A program made the position numbers and the translations under genes. This document shows, piece after piece, positions 16,141 through 25,648 of a stretch of 64,000 nucleotides of DNA. The notes below the pieces were generated by a model. It did no database searches and had not been told where the DNA came from. It was given only the letters and a program-made list of their open reading frames with translations. Position 1 is the first letter of the stretch; every line of letters starts with the position of its first letter. The stretch is from Paludibacter sp963678465 (GTDB lineage: Bacteria > Bacteroidota > Bacteroidia > Bacteroidales > Paludibacteraceae). Location of the stretch: contig OY782858.1 in assembly GCA_963678465.1 (NCBI GenBank), positions 806,001 to 870,000 on the forward strand, written 5' to 3'.

Positions 16141-19100
16141 ATGAAACATTTCTATTTCAGAACTTTGCTACTATCGGCGATAGTGGTATTGGGAGTCGTA
16201 TTCCCTCAAACTGCGTTTGCGCAAAGCACACATGCCACAATTGTAGGTAAAGTTACCGACACCAAAGGCGAATTTGTAATAGGCGCTACTATTTTGGTGC
16301 GTAATGAATCTACCGGTTTTAGTACCGGAGTAATTACCAACGAAAAGGGTGATTATATTATTCAACAGGTACCGCTTGGGACACCCTATACTTTTACAGC
16401 AAAATATGTAGGATATGGTGAGCAAAAGAAGACAGGTTATTCGCTGAATCAGGGTGATATGCTGCGTGTGAATTTTGTTATGGCAGAGGAATCGGTAACA
16501 ATGAACGAAGTGCAGGTGGTGGCCAACTCTTTACGTAAATCGGTTTCGAATATTGGTGCTGCTACTACAATTAATGCCAAGAACATTGCCTTATTACCTG
16601 TAAATGGTCGAAATTTCACTTCACTTATCGACCTTTCGCCTTTGAGTACAGGGACAAGTCTGGGTGGTCAATTATCTACTTCAACTAATTTCAGCATTGA
16701 TGGTATGACAGCCAAAAACCCTACTTCAGGTGGAACAACCAATCGCAATGGTGGTCCTTATGCTATTTCGATGGAAGCTGTGCGTGAGTTCGAAGTTGTT
16801 ACAAACCAGTACGATGTTACTTTTGGTCGTAGTGGAGGCGGAACTATAAGTACTGTAACAAAATCGGGAACTAACACTACCAAAGGTAGCGCTTTTATTT
16901 TTACCCGTGCCAACTGGCTTTCGAGTCCTTATGATATACGTGCTAACAAGCGTGATGTTGAATTTTCAACCTATCAGTATGGAGCTTCGTTAGGAGGAGC
17001 TCTTATTAAAGACCGTGCTCATTACTTTATTGCTTGGGATCATCAGGAGGATAGACGCCCGCTTTATATTGCCGATATTAAAAGTGCTGCCGACGAAACC
17101 CGTTTGAATATCACACAGGCAACATTAGATAAATTTTTGCAAATTGCCCGTACCAAATATGGAGTTGCCAATAGTCCGCAAACCGGTGCTTTTGATAAAA
17201 AGCAAGGTACCGATGCTGTATTTGCCCGCGTTGACTGGCAGTTGAACGCTACCAATTTGCTGACCATACGCGATAATTATGTAAACGACCGGAATAAACA
17301 GAAACTTGACGACAATACTACAATTAATTTGTATGAAGTGTATGGCGACGTAAATTCGGTTGATAACAGCTTGCTGGCTACCTTGCGTTCGGTACTTAGT
17401 CCGAAAACTGTAAACGAACTTAAATTTCAACACCTGTTTACTTCTGAAAAGAGTACACCTAATGAGCAATTGCCACAATCAAACATCCCACGTGCCATTG
17501 TACAAAATATTGCGTCTACTATCGATGGTAAAAACGTGTCTACCAACATTCAGTTAGGAGGACAACGTTATTGTCCGGAGAATTTCTACAATAATGTGTT
17601 GCAGTTGGTTGATAATCTTTATTACAACACCGAGAAGGTAAATTACACTTTGGGTATGGATGTAATGTACAGCAACATGAACTCGCTTTATGGAAGCGAA
17701 ACCAACGGACGTTTCTATTACCTGGGTATGGATGCCTTTGAAAAAAATCAACCTTACAGATATGCCCGCGAAATATACCTGACCGATGATCAACGTGTGT
17801 ATCAGAATATTGTTAACTCCGGGCTTTATGCTCAAATGCATACAAAACTTTTCAGAGGTTTTGAATTGATGGCCGGTCTTCGTCTTGATTATGCCAATTA
17901 TTTGAATTCAGGCGCCTTTAATCAGACCGTGTTCGATGAGTTAGGTTTACGTACCGACAATAAATTATCTACTTTCCATATACAGCCACGTTTTCAGGTG
18001 AATTGGGACATTAATGAAAAACACACTGATATTATACGTCTGGGCGGTGGTATTTTTGCTTCGGATATTAATAACTATGCCATGATCAATAATATGGTAT
18101 TTGATGGTACACTTACTGCTTCGGTGGATGTTCAGGGTGCATTGGTTCCTACTGCCGATTTTGTTGGTTATCGTACCAATCCTTCAACTGCACCGGGTGC
18201 CGATCTTTTCAATAACCCTGCAATCCCAAAAATTTCAACCATCAATATGAATGCTGCCGATGCCGCTGTTCCGGTTGTTTATAAGGCCAATTTTTCGTAC
18301 ACACATTTCTTTTCAGATGTGCTGAAAGTAGGAGTAAGCGCTTATACCACTTTAGGTCGAAATAATTATATGTATGTGGATGCTAATATGGTTGATGAGC
18401 CATTCTTTCGCATAGCTGCCGAAGGTAACCGCGGTGTTTATGTACCGGCTGATAAAATTAAAGCCAACGGTACTTCGAACTGGATGGATGGACGTAAAAG
18501 TACAAAGGTAGGACGTGTTTTGGAAATGAATAGCGGAGGAAAAGTGAATCAGTTTGCTTTTGTAATTGATGGTACATATCGTTACTATCGGGATGGAGAA
18601 ATTTCGGCAAGTTATACATGGAACGATACAAAGGACAATACTTCATATACGGGTAATGTGGCCAATTCGGCAACACTGGCGCAGATGGTGGTAGACGATC
18701 CAAGAGATTTGAGCCGTATGAGCTATTCCAATAACCAATTTCGCAACAAGGTGGTTGTTTACGGTACTTTACCTTCATTTTGGGGAATTAATCTGGGGGC
18801 GCGTTTCTCTGGCATAGGCGGCACGCGTTATTCAGCAGTTGTAAATGGGAATATAAACGGTGACTTTGTGGCAACGAATGATTTAGCTTATGTTTATGAT
18901 CCGGCGGCAGCCAGTACTCCTCAGTATTTAAAGGATGGCATTCAGGCTATTTTGGATAACGATAAAGTTGAAGAAGGCTTCAAAGATTACCTCCGTAGTA
19001 GTTTTGGTACAGTGGCCAAGCGTAACGGCGGTGTCAATAGATTTTATGGAACCATTGATTTACGTTTGACAAAAAAAATCAAAACATTCAAAGATCAAAG

Positions 19101-19314
19101 TTTGGAATTATCAGTAGATGCATTTAACTTTGTAAACTTGTTGAACAAAGAGTGGGGTGTAAATCATAACCTGGGCTCACAAGCGCTTTATGTTTTAAAA
19201 GGCTTTGATGCCACAAAAAAAGAATTTGTATACAACGTTAACCCCAATGCCGGAGTTTCGTCTTTGAGCGGAAATCCATATCAAATTCAAATCGGGTTAC
19301 GTTACTCATTCTGA
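16141..19314 (+). CDS. Oar-like TonB-dependent outer membrane receptor
   Basis: This 1057-residue outer membrane protein has a signal peptide (1-28, QTAFAQ). A carboxypeptidase-regulatory/Ig-like domain follows (~30-118: ATIVGKVTDTKGEFVIGATI), then a TonB-type plug (~128-245, LPVNGRNFTSLIDLSP ... GGGTISTVTKSG) and a long beta barrel ending in an aromatic residue (IGLRYSF). This is the Oar/OmpA-related TonB receptor architecture. There is no SusD-like partner, so it is not a classical glycan importer; the ligand is unknown. It is probably transcribed with the exported protein just upstream. Confidence 0.88.
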   Translation: MKHFYFRTLLLSAIVVLGVVFPQTAFAQSTHATIVGKVTDTKGEFVIGATILVRNESTGFSTGVITNEKGDYIIQQVPLGTPYTFTAKYVGYGEQKKTGYSLNQGDMLRVNFVMAEESVTMNEVQVVANSLRKSVSNIGAATTINAKNIALLPVNGRNFTSLIDLSPLSTGTSLGGQLSTSTNFSIDGMTAKNPTSGGTTNRNGGPYAISMEAVREFEVVTNQYDVTFGRSGGGTISTVTKSGTNTTKGSAFIFTRANWLSSPYDIRANKRDVEFSTYQYGASLGGALIKDRAHYFIAWDHQEDRRPLYIADIKSAADETRLNITQATLDKFLQIARTKYGVANSPQTGAFDKKQGTDAVFARVDWQLNATNLLTIRDNYVNDRNKQKLDDNTTINLYEVYGDVNSVDNSLLATLRSVLSPKTVNELKFQHLFTSEKSTPNEQLPQSNIPRAIVQNIASTIDGKNVSTNIQLGGQRYCPENFYNNVLQLVDNLYYNTEKVNYTLGMDVMYSNMNSLYGSETNGRFYYLGMDAFEKNQPYRYAREIYLTDDQRVYQNIVNSGLYAQMHTKLFRGFELMAGLRLDYANYLNSGAFNQTVFDELGLRTDNKLSTFHIQPRFQVNWDINEKHTDIIRLGGGIFASDINNYAMINNMVFDGTLTASVDVQGALVPTADFVGYRTNPSTAPGADLFNNPAIPKISTINMNAADAAVPVVYKANFSYTHFFSDVLKVGVSAYTTLGRNNYMYVDANMVDEPFFRIAAEGNRGVYVPADKIKANGTSNWMDGRKSTKVGRVLEMNSGGKVNQFAFVIDGTYRYYRDGEISASYTWNDTKDNTSYTGNVANSATLAQMVVDDPRDLSRMSYSNNQFRNKVVVYGTLPSFWGINLGARFSGIGGTRYSAVVNGNINGDFVATNDLAYVYDPAAASTPQYLKDGIQAILDNDKVEEGFKDYLRSSFGTVAKRNGGVNRFYGTIDLRLTKKIKTFKDQSLELSVDAFNFVNLLNKEWGVNHNLGSQALYVLKGFDATKKEFVYNVNPNAGVSSLSGNPYQIQIGLRYSF

Positions 19315-19332
19315 TCATAATAACTAATTATT

Positions 19333-19406
19333 ACATCAGACATAGTATATAGTAAACGATAAATATTTAAATAGTAAATATATATGCTTTATGCTATGTC
19401 TGATGT
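19333..19406 (+). terminator. Long-loop hairpin downstream of the TonB receptor
   Basis: A perfect 13 bp inverted repeat, ACATCAGACATAG (19333-19345) and its complement (19394-19406), separated by 48 AT-rich bases. It could terminate or attenuate transcription before the diesterase gene. It lacks an adjacent T-run, so the role is uncertain. Confidence 0.45.
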
Positions 19407-19428
19407 TTATGCTAAATAAAAAATATTT

Positions 19429-20196
19429 ATGAGATCAAAAATCGTTTTTATGCTGTCTCTTTTAGTGCTGAGTACAGTACTTACAGCACAAACAAAAGTA
19501 ATAGCCCACCGGGGTTACTGGAAACCTGAAGGATCGGCACATAATTCTATATCATCGTTGATCAACGCACAAAAGTTGGGCGTGTATGGTTCCGAATTGG
19601 ATGTGCATCTGACAGCCGATAATGTCCTTGTTGTTTTTCATGATAATTTAATTCAGGGTCATGAAATCAGTTCGTCGACTTATGCTGAACTCAGGGACTT
19701 GAAAATTGCGAATGGGGAATCGTTACCTACACTGGAAGCGCATCTGTTGCAGGCTAAAAAGCACAAAAAGACAAAACTGATTATTGAAATAAAGCCCAAA
19801 AAGGATATTGAACTCGAAAACAGAACGGCTCTGGCTGTGCTCGAACTTGTAAGAAAACACAGGCTTCAGAAAAGGGTGGAATATATATCTTTCAGCATCA
19901 ATATTTGTAAGGAATTGGTGAAACTCAAAGCCAAAGCGCCGGTGGCATTTCTGTGTATGAGTGGTGTGGCTTATACTCCAAAAGAGTTGAAAGAGTGGGG
20001 GATAGGTGGACTTGATTATCACCATTCACTGTTGCTTCAGCATCCGGAATGGATAACCGAAGCAAAAGCACTTGGCCTGACCACCAATGTATGGACGGTG
20101 AATGTAAACGATCTGATTCAAAAATTCATTGAGCTAAAGGTGGATTATATCACTACCGATGTGCCCGATAAGGTGATGGAGATGCTTCGGAAGTAA
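19429..20196 (+). CDS. Exported glycerophosphodiester phosphodiesterase
   Basis: This 255-residue GDPD-family enzyme cleaves glycerophosphodiesters to glycerol-3-phosphate and an alcohol. A signal peptide is visible (1-20, VLTAQ). The TIM-barrel active site is intact: His27-Arg28 in AHRGYW, Glu56 and Asp58 in ELDVHLT, His71 in VVFHDN, and IIEIKPKK later on. The C-terminus NVWTVNVNDLIQKFIELKVDYITTDVPD is typical. It acts in the periplasm. It follows the receptor by 114 bases across a hairpin. Confidence 0.9.
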   Translation: MRSKIVFMLSLLVLSTVLTAQTKVIAHRGYWKPEGSAHNSISSLINAQKLGVYGSELDVHLTADNVLVVFHDNLIQGHEISSSTYAELRDLKIANGESLPTLEAHLLQAKKHKKTKLIIEIKPKKDIELENRTALAVLELVRKHRLQKRVEYISFSINICKELVKLKAKAPVAFLCMSGVAYTPKELKEWGIGGLDYHHSLLLQHPEWITEAKALGLTTNVWTVNVNDLIQKFIELKVDYITTDVPDKVMEMLRK

Positions 20197-20202
20197 ACGC
20201 AT

Positions 20203-20514
20203 CGGGTTCCGGGTTTCGGGTTTCGTGTTTCGTGTTTCGAGTTTCGTGTTCCGGGTTTCGTGTTCCGTGTTTCGTGTTCCGGGTTTTGTGTTTTGAGAGC
20301 TGAGAAAATAAGAAGTTGAAGAATTGATAGTTGTTGATTTGAGGATTTGAGGATTTGAAGATTTGAGAATTTGAAAATTTGAGAATTTGAAAATTTGAGG
20401 ATTTGAGGATTTGAAGATTTGTCCCGAAAGCTTTCGGGATTGAAGATTTGAGGGCGCACTGACAGGTGAGCTTTGAGGGGCAAAGCCTCTGTTAGGTTGA
20501 ATTTTAAATATTCA
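20203..20514. repeat. Phrase-like simple repeats with CCCGAAAGCTTTCGGG palindrome
   Basis: 20203-20290 iterates gggtttcgtgtttc. 20335-20455 iterates gaggatttgaagatttgag. A perfect 16 bp palindrome sits at 20423-20438. 20476-20514 (ggggcaaagcctctgtta...) matches the outer end of the 220 bp inverted repeat at 27339-27375. There is no gene in 20197-20568. Confidence 0.8.
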
Positions 20515-20568
20515 GGTAATTTTACAGTTAATCATTAAAACCAACATAGAGATACAGATCAATCAACT

Positions 20569-20727
20569 ATGTTGATATATGATTTAGATGCATCGGAACG
20601 GAGCAAATTCAATTTATTGAATCGGAAGATCGATGTAGTTGATTTAAAATCAGAAAATATCCGTAATGATTTAAAAAAAAACAGTGACAATCCGTTTTAT
20701 CTGCCTTATCCGCGTTCCTATTCTTAA
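20569..20727 (+). CDS. Small ORF, possible gene fragment
   Basis: A 52-residue frame, MLIYDLDASERSKFN ... NPFYLPYPRSYS, ends nine bases from the converging hemolysin III gene. I do not recognise it. The sequence is hydrophilic and protein-like, so it may be a truncated gene or a real small protein. Confidence 0.3.
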   Translation: MLIYDLDASERSKFNLLNRKIDVVDLKSENIRNDLKKNSDNPFYLPYPRSYS

Positions 20728-20734
20728 ACAGATA

Positions 20735-21391
20735 TCACAGCGTAAAGCCAGCAATCAACCAAATGGCATAAGCATGACACACACTGCCCCCCAACACAAA
20801 AAGATGCCATACAGCATGCATAAATTCAATTTTCTTCAACAAATAAATAATGGCGCCGAGGGTGTAGAATAATCCTCCGGCCACTAACCACCAGAAAATA
20901 TCCATTGAATTGTGTACCGAAAGCACATCGACCAAAGGTTTAAAAGCAATTACAACTACCCAACCCATGGCCACATAGCAGGCCGTTTCGAGTTTCGAAG
21001 CATTTTTAAGATGCATAAAACTCATTACCACACCCGCAATGGCAGCTATCCATATAATGCCAAACAATGTCCAACCCCAGAGGCCTTGCTCGCGTAACAC
21101 TACTAATGTGAAAGGTGTATATGTACCGGCAATGTGGACGTAAATGGCAGCATGATCAAATTTACGGCGAAGCAACTTTCTGTTCTCATCTTTATCTGAA
21201 TGATAGAGGGTGGACGTAATGTACGAAAAGGTCATAAAAACCGCATACACCAAAGCACTGCAAATCAACCAATAATTGTTGGTGGGTATCGCTTTTTGCA
21301 TTAAAAAGTAAATGACTGCCAGTCCGAAAGGAATGCCGATGGCATGTGTGAAAGTATTTGCTTTTTCTTCGCGTAATGTATATCTGCTCAT
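20735..21391 (-). CDS. Hemolysin III family (PAQR-like) membrane protein
   Basis: This 218-residue integral membrane protein has seven predicted helices. The conserved HlyIII/YqfA metal-binding pattern is present: STLYHSD near residue 64, FDHAAIYVHIAGTYTPF, and HAVWHLFVLGGSVCHAY near the C-terminus. The family name comes from a Bacillus haemolysin; most bacterial members are of unknown function and may relate to membrane homeostasis. It appears monocistronic, with repeat-rich DNA on both sides. Confidence 0.9.
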   Translation of the reverse strand: MSRYTLREEKANTFTHAIGIPFGLAVIYFLMQKAIPTNNYWLICSALVYAVFMTFSYITSTLYHSDKDENRKLLRRKFDHAAIYVHIAGTYTPFTLVVLREQGLWGWTLFGIIWIAAIAGVVMSFMHLKNASKLETACYVAMGWVVVIAFKPLVDVLSVHNSMDIFWWLVAGGLFYTLGAIIYLLKKIEFMHAVWHLFVLGGSVCHAYAIWLIAGFTL

Positions 21392-21751
21392 TGAAATGAT
21401 CTGTTTTTTTGTAAATGCATAATAAGTCTACAGTCTCCAGTCTCCGGACTTTGTTGAATTTCTGAAGAAATGCAGGCACAGGCGAAGGCACAGGCAAAGG
21501 GGTCAAAAGTCAAAGGTCAACAGTCTCCGGTCTCCGGACGTAGAATTGTGGAATTACGAATTATGCATTATTAATTTTCTTATACTAATTTAAGAGCAGG
21601 AATCGTTGAATCTTTTCCTGAACCCAAAACTCGAAACTCCACCAACTCCTCCATCCCGAAAGCTTTCGGGACAAATCTTCAAACCTTCAAATCTTCAAAT
21701 TCTCAAATTCTCAAATCTTCAAATTAATCCCCGAAACCCGAAACTCAGAAC
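21392..21751. repeat. Phrase-like repeats between hemolysin III and recX
   Basis: This contains cagtctccggtctccggac iterations (21420-21540), aaatcttcaaattctc iterations (21672-21730, the complement of the phrase at 20335) and the palindrome CCCGAAAGCTTTCGGG at 21655-21670. No gene is seen. Confidence 0.7.
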
Positions 21752-22216
21752 TTATTTAATCGTCCGTATCACCCTATCAATCACAGCACTTTCGAAACCA
21801 CGCGATTGTGCGAAAGCAAATAGTTTGCCTTGTTTTTCGTATTCGTATTCCCACTGAATGGTTTTCAGCTTGTTTTTCAGAATCACTCCCAGCATTTCCT
21901 CGTATTCGCCATCGTCTATTGTTTTCAGTGCATTGTTGATTAAATCGTTGGGTAAGCCTTTTTGTTTTAGTGCATACGAGATTTTAATTTTCCCCCATTT
22001 GTTGAAGTGAAATTTATCTTTAGTAAAAGCAACGCAGAACCGTTTTTCGTTGATGAAATCATCCTGAATCAATCTGCTGATGATTTTTTCTCTTTCGGTG
22101 GTAGCAATGCCCCAACCCGTAAGTTTATCGCTGACTTCGGATATGCAGTGTTCTGAAATTGAACAATAAGATGCCGCTTTGTGCAACAATTCGTCTAATG
22201 TATATTCTTTTTTCAT
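21752..22216 (-). CDS. recX: RecX regulatory protein
   Basis: This 154-residue protein has the three-helix-repeat RecX architecture. It opens with helix 1, YTLDELLHKAASYCSISEHCISEVSDKL, followed by the tandem-repeat signature IISRLIQDDFINEKRFCVAFTKDKFHFNKWGKIKISYALKQKG split over two helical repeats. RecX binds RecA filaments and limits their growth. There is no recA beside it, as is usual in Bacteroidota. The start has a -7-like box on the minus strand (22257-22264). Confidence 0.9.
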   Translation of the reverse strand: MKKEYTLDELLHKAASYCSISEHCISEVSDKLTGWGIATTEREKIISRLIQDDFINEKRFCVAFTKDKFHFNKWGKIKISYALKQKGLPNDLINNALKTIDDGEYEEMLGVILKNKLKTIQWEYEYEKQGKLFAFAQSRGFESAVIDRVIRTIK

Positions 22217-22256
22217 TTTATATGATGCTCAGATTGAAGATGACTTTTTTGACTTA

Positions 22257-22289
22257 CAAATGTAATTATTTTTCTTTTCATTGCCCAAC
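22257..22289 (-). promoter_or_regulatory. Candidate recX promoter
   Basis: On the plus strand CAAATGTA (22257-22264) is the complement of TAnnTTTG. A CAA at about 22 bases further out could be the -33 element. It lies 41 bases upstream of the recX start. Confidence 0.5.
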
Positions 22290-23000
22290 AAGATAGATAA
22301 TTAATAATTGATAATTAATATTTAGGAAGTTAGTGAAGTTTCTGGGCAATTGAGTTGAGAATTTGTCCCGAAAGCTTTCGGGATTGAGAGTTTGAAGATT
22401 TGAGGAGTTGGTAGAGGTTCGGATTGACTGAGGCTTTGCGTTTAGTCTTTGGTCTTTGTTCTTTTGTCTAAAGTCCAATTCACGCTTCAACAGGGTTATT
22501 TATTATCCTACATCCTGCGTACCAACGATCTCCCCTTTTTTCAAGGGGAGTACCCGAAGGGGGAGGGGTTCCTGCTCCCTCTCCTTGGGAGAGGGCTGGG
22601 GTGAGGTCGGGAGTTTCTGAAGGCAGTTGAGAATTGAGGAGTTTCGTGTTTCGGGTTCTGAGTTTCGTGTTTCGGGAGACGCTTCAATCCTTCAACGCTT
22701 CAACGCTTCAACGCTTCAACGCTTCAACAGTTCAACGATTCAACAAAGTGTCCGGAGACTGGAGACATTTCAACGATTATCGCATAGTATTTTGATAAAC
22801 TATATAAAGAATCATTATAAATTTCTGTATAATAGATTGTTTTGCTGCGATAATTGTGAAATATATCTGCAGTTTTATTTACTTTTACTTCGTTGATCAA
22901 TGAAGGACAAAGCAATTAACACATAATACAGTCAGAGATTTACGAAATAATGCCTGTATGATCAATCATCAGAAAGAAACTATTCAAGAAAAATAAAGGT
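22290..23000. repeat. Repeat-rich intergenic region
   Basis: It includes the CCCGAAAGCTTTCGGG palindrome at 22367-22382 and two GC-rich hairpins of the gagagggctggggtgaggt family (22530-22550, ctccccttttttcaagggg; 22575-22613). It also includes gtttcgggttctgag iterations (22640-22680) and ttcaacgcttcaac iterations (22680-22760). No gene is supported. Confidence 0.7.
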
Positions 23001-23756
23001 ATGAACAATCTAAAATCAATCCTGATGACAGGATTACTTGTTTTCAGTACGTTGACGGTTTCGGCGCAGGATGCCAAAGAAATTGTGCGTAAATCGGATA
23101 CAAAATACAATGGTGAGAAATCAAGTTACAGCGAAATGAGTATGACAATTGTGCGTCCCAAATACAAACGCACCATAGAAATGAAATCGTGGACAGAAGT
23201 AGCCGGAAACTCACTTACCCTGATTACTGCGCCGGCAAAAGAACAGGGTCAGTCTTTTCTGAAGAACGGAAACAACCTCTGGAGTTGGAATCCGACAATT
23301 CAGCGCTTGATAAAACTCCCGCCATCGATGATGTCGCAAGGGTGGATGGGATCGGATTTTACGAATGATGATATTTTGAAAGAATCGTCGTTTGTAAAAG
23401 ACTATACACACAAAATCATTGGAAATGAGGTGATCGACGGACTGAAATGCTATAAAATTGTACTTATGCCCTTACAAAACTCGAATGTGGTATGGGGGAA
23501 AATTATTATGTGGATTTCGGTAAACGATTATTTTCAACTAAAAGGCGAATTTTACGATGAAGATGAAGTGTTGGTAAAGACGCATTTGGCATCGAAAATT
23601 GCTGTTTTTGAAGATCGGCAGTTGCCTTCGTTGCTAGAGATTATTCCGGCCGACGAGCCCGGTAATAAAACTGTTGTAACTGTAAAAAAGATGAAATTCA
23701 ATATTAAAACAGATCAGAACTTTTTCTCACAGCAAAATATGAAGAGGTTGAAATAG
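23001..23756 (+). CDS. LolA-like outer membrane lipoprotein-sorting protein
   Basis: This 251-residue periplasmic protein has a signal peptide (1-22, LTVSAQ). The mature half-barrel matches the LolA-like family: VRKSDTKYNGEKSSYSEMSMTI, then SFLKNGNNLWSWNPTIQRLIKLPPSMMSQGWMGSDFTNDDI, which is highly characteristic. The family is thought to carry lipoproteins or lipids across the periplasm. It precedes two FtsX-type permeases, an ATPase and a beta-barrel protein on the same strand, which suggests one envelope transport module. Confidence 0.88.
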   Translation: MNNLKSILMTGLLVFSTLTVSAQDAKEIVRKSDTKYNGEKSSYSEMSMTIVRPKYKRTIEMKSWTEVAGNSLTLITAPAKEQGQSFLKNGNNLWSWNPTIQRLIKLPPSMMSQGWMGSDFTNDDILKESSFVKDYTHKIIGNEVIDGLKCYKIVLMPLQNSNVVWGKIIMWISVNDYFQLKGEFYDEDEVLVKTHLASKIAVFEDRQLPSLLEIIPADEPGNKTVVTVKKMKFNIKTDQNFFSQQNMKRLK

Positions 23757-23795
23757 TTACCGGATGATGAGGGTAAAATCACTTTTCACATGTTT

Positions 23796-23961
23796 TTTAA
23801 ACAATAAACAGCATGAAACCCCTATGACCGAGATTAAAAAATCAGGACACACAAGGAGATGATTATAAAATAATAAAACTCAAAGGACCTGTATTGTTCC
23901 CGTTCTTATTCCCCCTTTAGGGGGTTAGGGGGCAGATATTTAAACAATAAACAGCATGAAA
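23796..23961. repeat. Duplicated 23 bp start region flanking a REP-like hairpin
   Basis: The same 23 bases covering the leader and first codons of the permease gene (tttaaacaataaacagcatg...) occur at 23796-23818 and 23939-23961, 143 bases apart. Between them is a ccccctttagggggttaggg hairpin. The arrangement looks like a duplication accompanying arrival of the repeat. Confidence 0.75.
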
Positions 23962-25362
23962 GACATTGTAAAAATTGCATGGCGAAACCTGTGGCGAAAC
24001 AAGCGACGGACAATCATTACGGCAGCTTCTATATTTTTTGCCGTTTTCTTTGCTGTGGTGATGCGTTCGTTTCAGTTGGGCACTTACGAACACATGATAA
24101 AACAAAGCATAGAGTCGTATGCAGGTTATTTGCAGGTGCAACAATCCGATTATACCGACGATCCAAGTATCGACAATGTTTTCGAATCCTCGCCCGAACT
24201 GCTGGATAAAATTTGTGCTGTACCTAATGTGAAAGTAGCTGTGCCTCGCATCGAATCGGGAGCGCTGGCTTCTACCGGTAATTTATCGAAAGGCGTAATG
24301 ATTGCCGGAATTTCTCCTGCAAAAGAGAAATTTATGTCCAACCCCGAACAAAAACTGGTACGTTACCGCATTACATCGTTCACATTACAACAGTTGAAAG
24401 CTCAGCCTTCTTTCCCTGAAGATGTCTTTGAAAAACTGAAACAGAATATCAATACATCATTTTTAAATGAAAGTAATCTGATTGATAATTTAGAACTTAC
24501 TGATGCTACTGTTATCCATCTGATCCTGAAAAACGCGGTGATTCATTCAGCTTATCTGCAACCGAATGATGATGGTGTATTGGTGTCGGACCGTTTATCG
24601 AAATACCTGAAAGTAAATGTTGGAGATTCGCTCATTTTGATGGGACAAGGTTATCAGGGAGTAAGTGCAGCAGGTGTGTTCCCGATTCGTGGAATTATTA
24701 AAGTGCCGGCACCCGACCTTGATAATAAACTTGTATATATGACGATTGATAAAGCGGGTGAATTCTTAGGGCTAAACGGGCAAATTACTTCCATAGCCAT
24801 TAATCTGAAAAATACAGATAAAATGTTGGCAACCGAAGCCGAACTGAGTAATTTGCTGAGCGATAAAAATGTTACCGTAAAAAACTGGGAAACGCTGATT
24901 CCTACTCTGAAACAGCAAATAGAAGGTGACAATAAAAGTGGCATATTGTTTCTCGGCATTTTGTACGTTATTATATTTTTCGGCATTTTTGGTACAGTAT
25001 TGATGATGATTACCGAACGCATGCGCGAATTTGGCGTTATGGTGGCTATAGGGATGAAACAAAGCAAGCTGGCTGCCATTGTTACCACCGAAATGTTATT
25101 TCTCGGTTTTATGGGGACCGTTTTGGGTATGTTGGCTTCGGTGCCGATTGTTCTGTATGGCTATTATCATCCTTTTAAATTTACAGGCGATATGGCTCAG
25201 ATGTTTATCGAGATGGGATTCGATCCGGTGATGCCGCTTGCCTGGTTTGGCAGCTATTTTACGATACAGGGAGTGGTGATATTGTTTATGGTGTTGCTGG
25301 CCAGCTATTTCCCTGTACGTAGTATCCTGAAGCTGAATGTAATCAAAGCTTTACACGGTTAA
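23956..25362 (+). CDS. ABC transporter permease, FtsX/LolE type
   Basis: This 468-residue inner membrane protein begins with the typical WRNLWRNKRRTIITAASIFFAV transmembrane start. A large periplasmic domain follows (~45-335). Three C-terminal helices come next (~335-360, 380-410, 430-460), with the FtsX-core text MMITERMREFGVMVAIGMKQSKLAAIVTTEMLFLG. It should pair with the similar permease at 25649 and the ATPase at 27444 as a LolCDE/MacB-type complex that extracts lipoprotein or lipid from the inner membrane. The substrate is unproven. Confidence 0.9.
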   Translation: MKDIVKIAWRNLWRNKRRTIITAASIFFAVFFAVVMRSFQLGTYEHMIKQSIESYAGYLQVQQSDYTDDPSIDNVFESSPELLDKICAVPNVKVAVPRIESGALASTGNLSKGVMIAGISPAKEKFMSNPEQKLVRYRITSFTLQQLKAQPSFPEDVFEKLKQNINTSFLNESNLIDNLELTDATVIHLILKNAVIHSAYLQPNDDGVLVSDRLSKYLKVNVGDSLILMGQGYQGVSAAGVFPIRGIIKVPAPDLDNKLVYMTIDKAGEFLGLNGQITSIAINLKNTDKMLATEAELSNLLSDKNVTVKNWETLIPTLKQQIEGDNKSGILFLGILYVIIFFGIFGTVLMMITERMREFGVMVAIGMKQSKLAAIVTTEMLFLGFMGTVLGMLASVPIVLYGYYHPFKFTGDMAQMFIEMGFDPVMPLAWFGSYFTIQGVVILFMVLLASYFPVRSILKLNVIKALHG

Positions 25363-25366
25363 TAGT

Positions 25367-25601
25367 AATAATTGTTGATATGTTTGTTAAGCAGGTTTTA
25401 ATAGATTAATTTCAACAGAATAGACCTCTATCCCTAACCCTTTAGCTGCGCTGACCGTTGGTTCTCCCAAGAGAAAGGGGACAGAGCAGTTCATTCTATG
25501 AGATTCGTTCCATTTTCTCACTCGTCAAGTCCCTCTCCCCGGGAGAGGGATTTAGGGAGAGGTCGAAATTTAAAAAAATATCAATAAAATATCAATTACT
25601 T
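25367..25601 (+). repeat. ~235 bp dispersed repeat, copy A
   Basis: This contains gaatagacctctatccctaaccc ... agtccctctccccgggagagggatttaggg with an internal strong hairpin. A diverged copy in reverse orientation lies at 39163-39390. It sits between the two permease genes and would separate them by 286 bases. Mobile or repeat-spread DNA is the likely origin; it has no coding capacity. Confidence 0.8.
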
Positions 25602-25648
25602 ATTTTCTGATTTAATTTGAATAAATTTTTTTATCAACAAAAAGAGAT

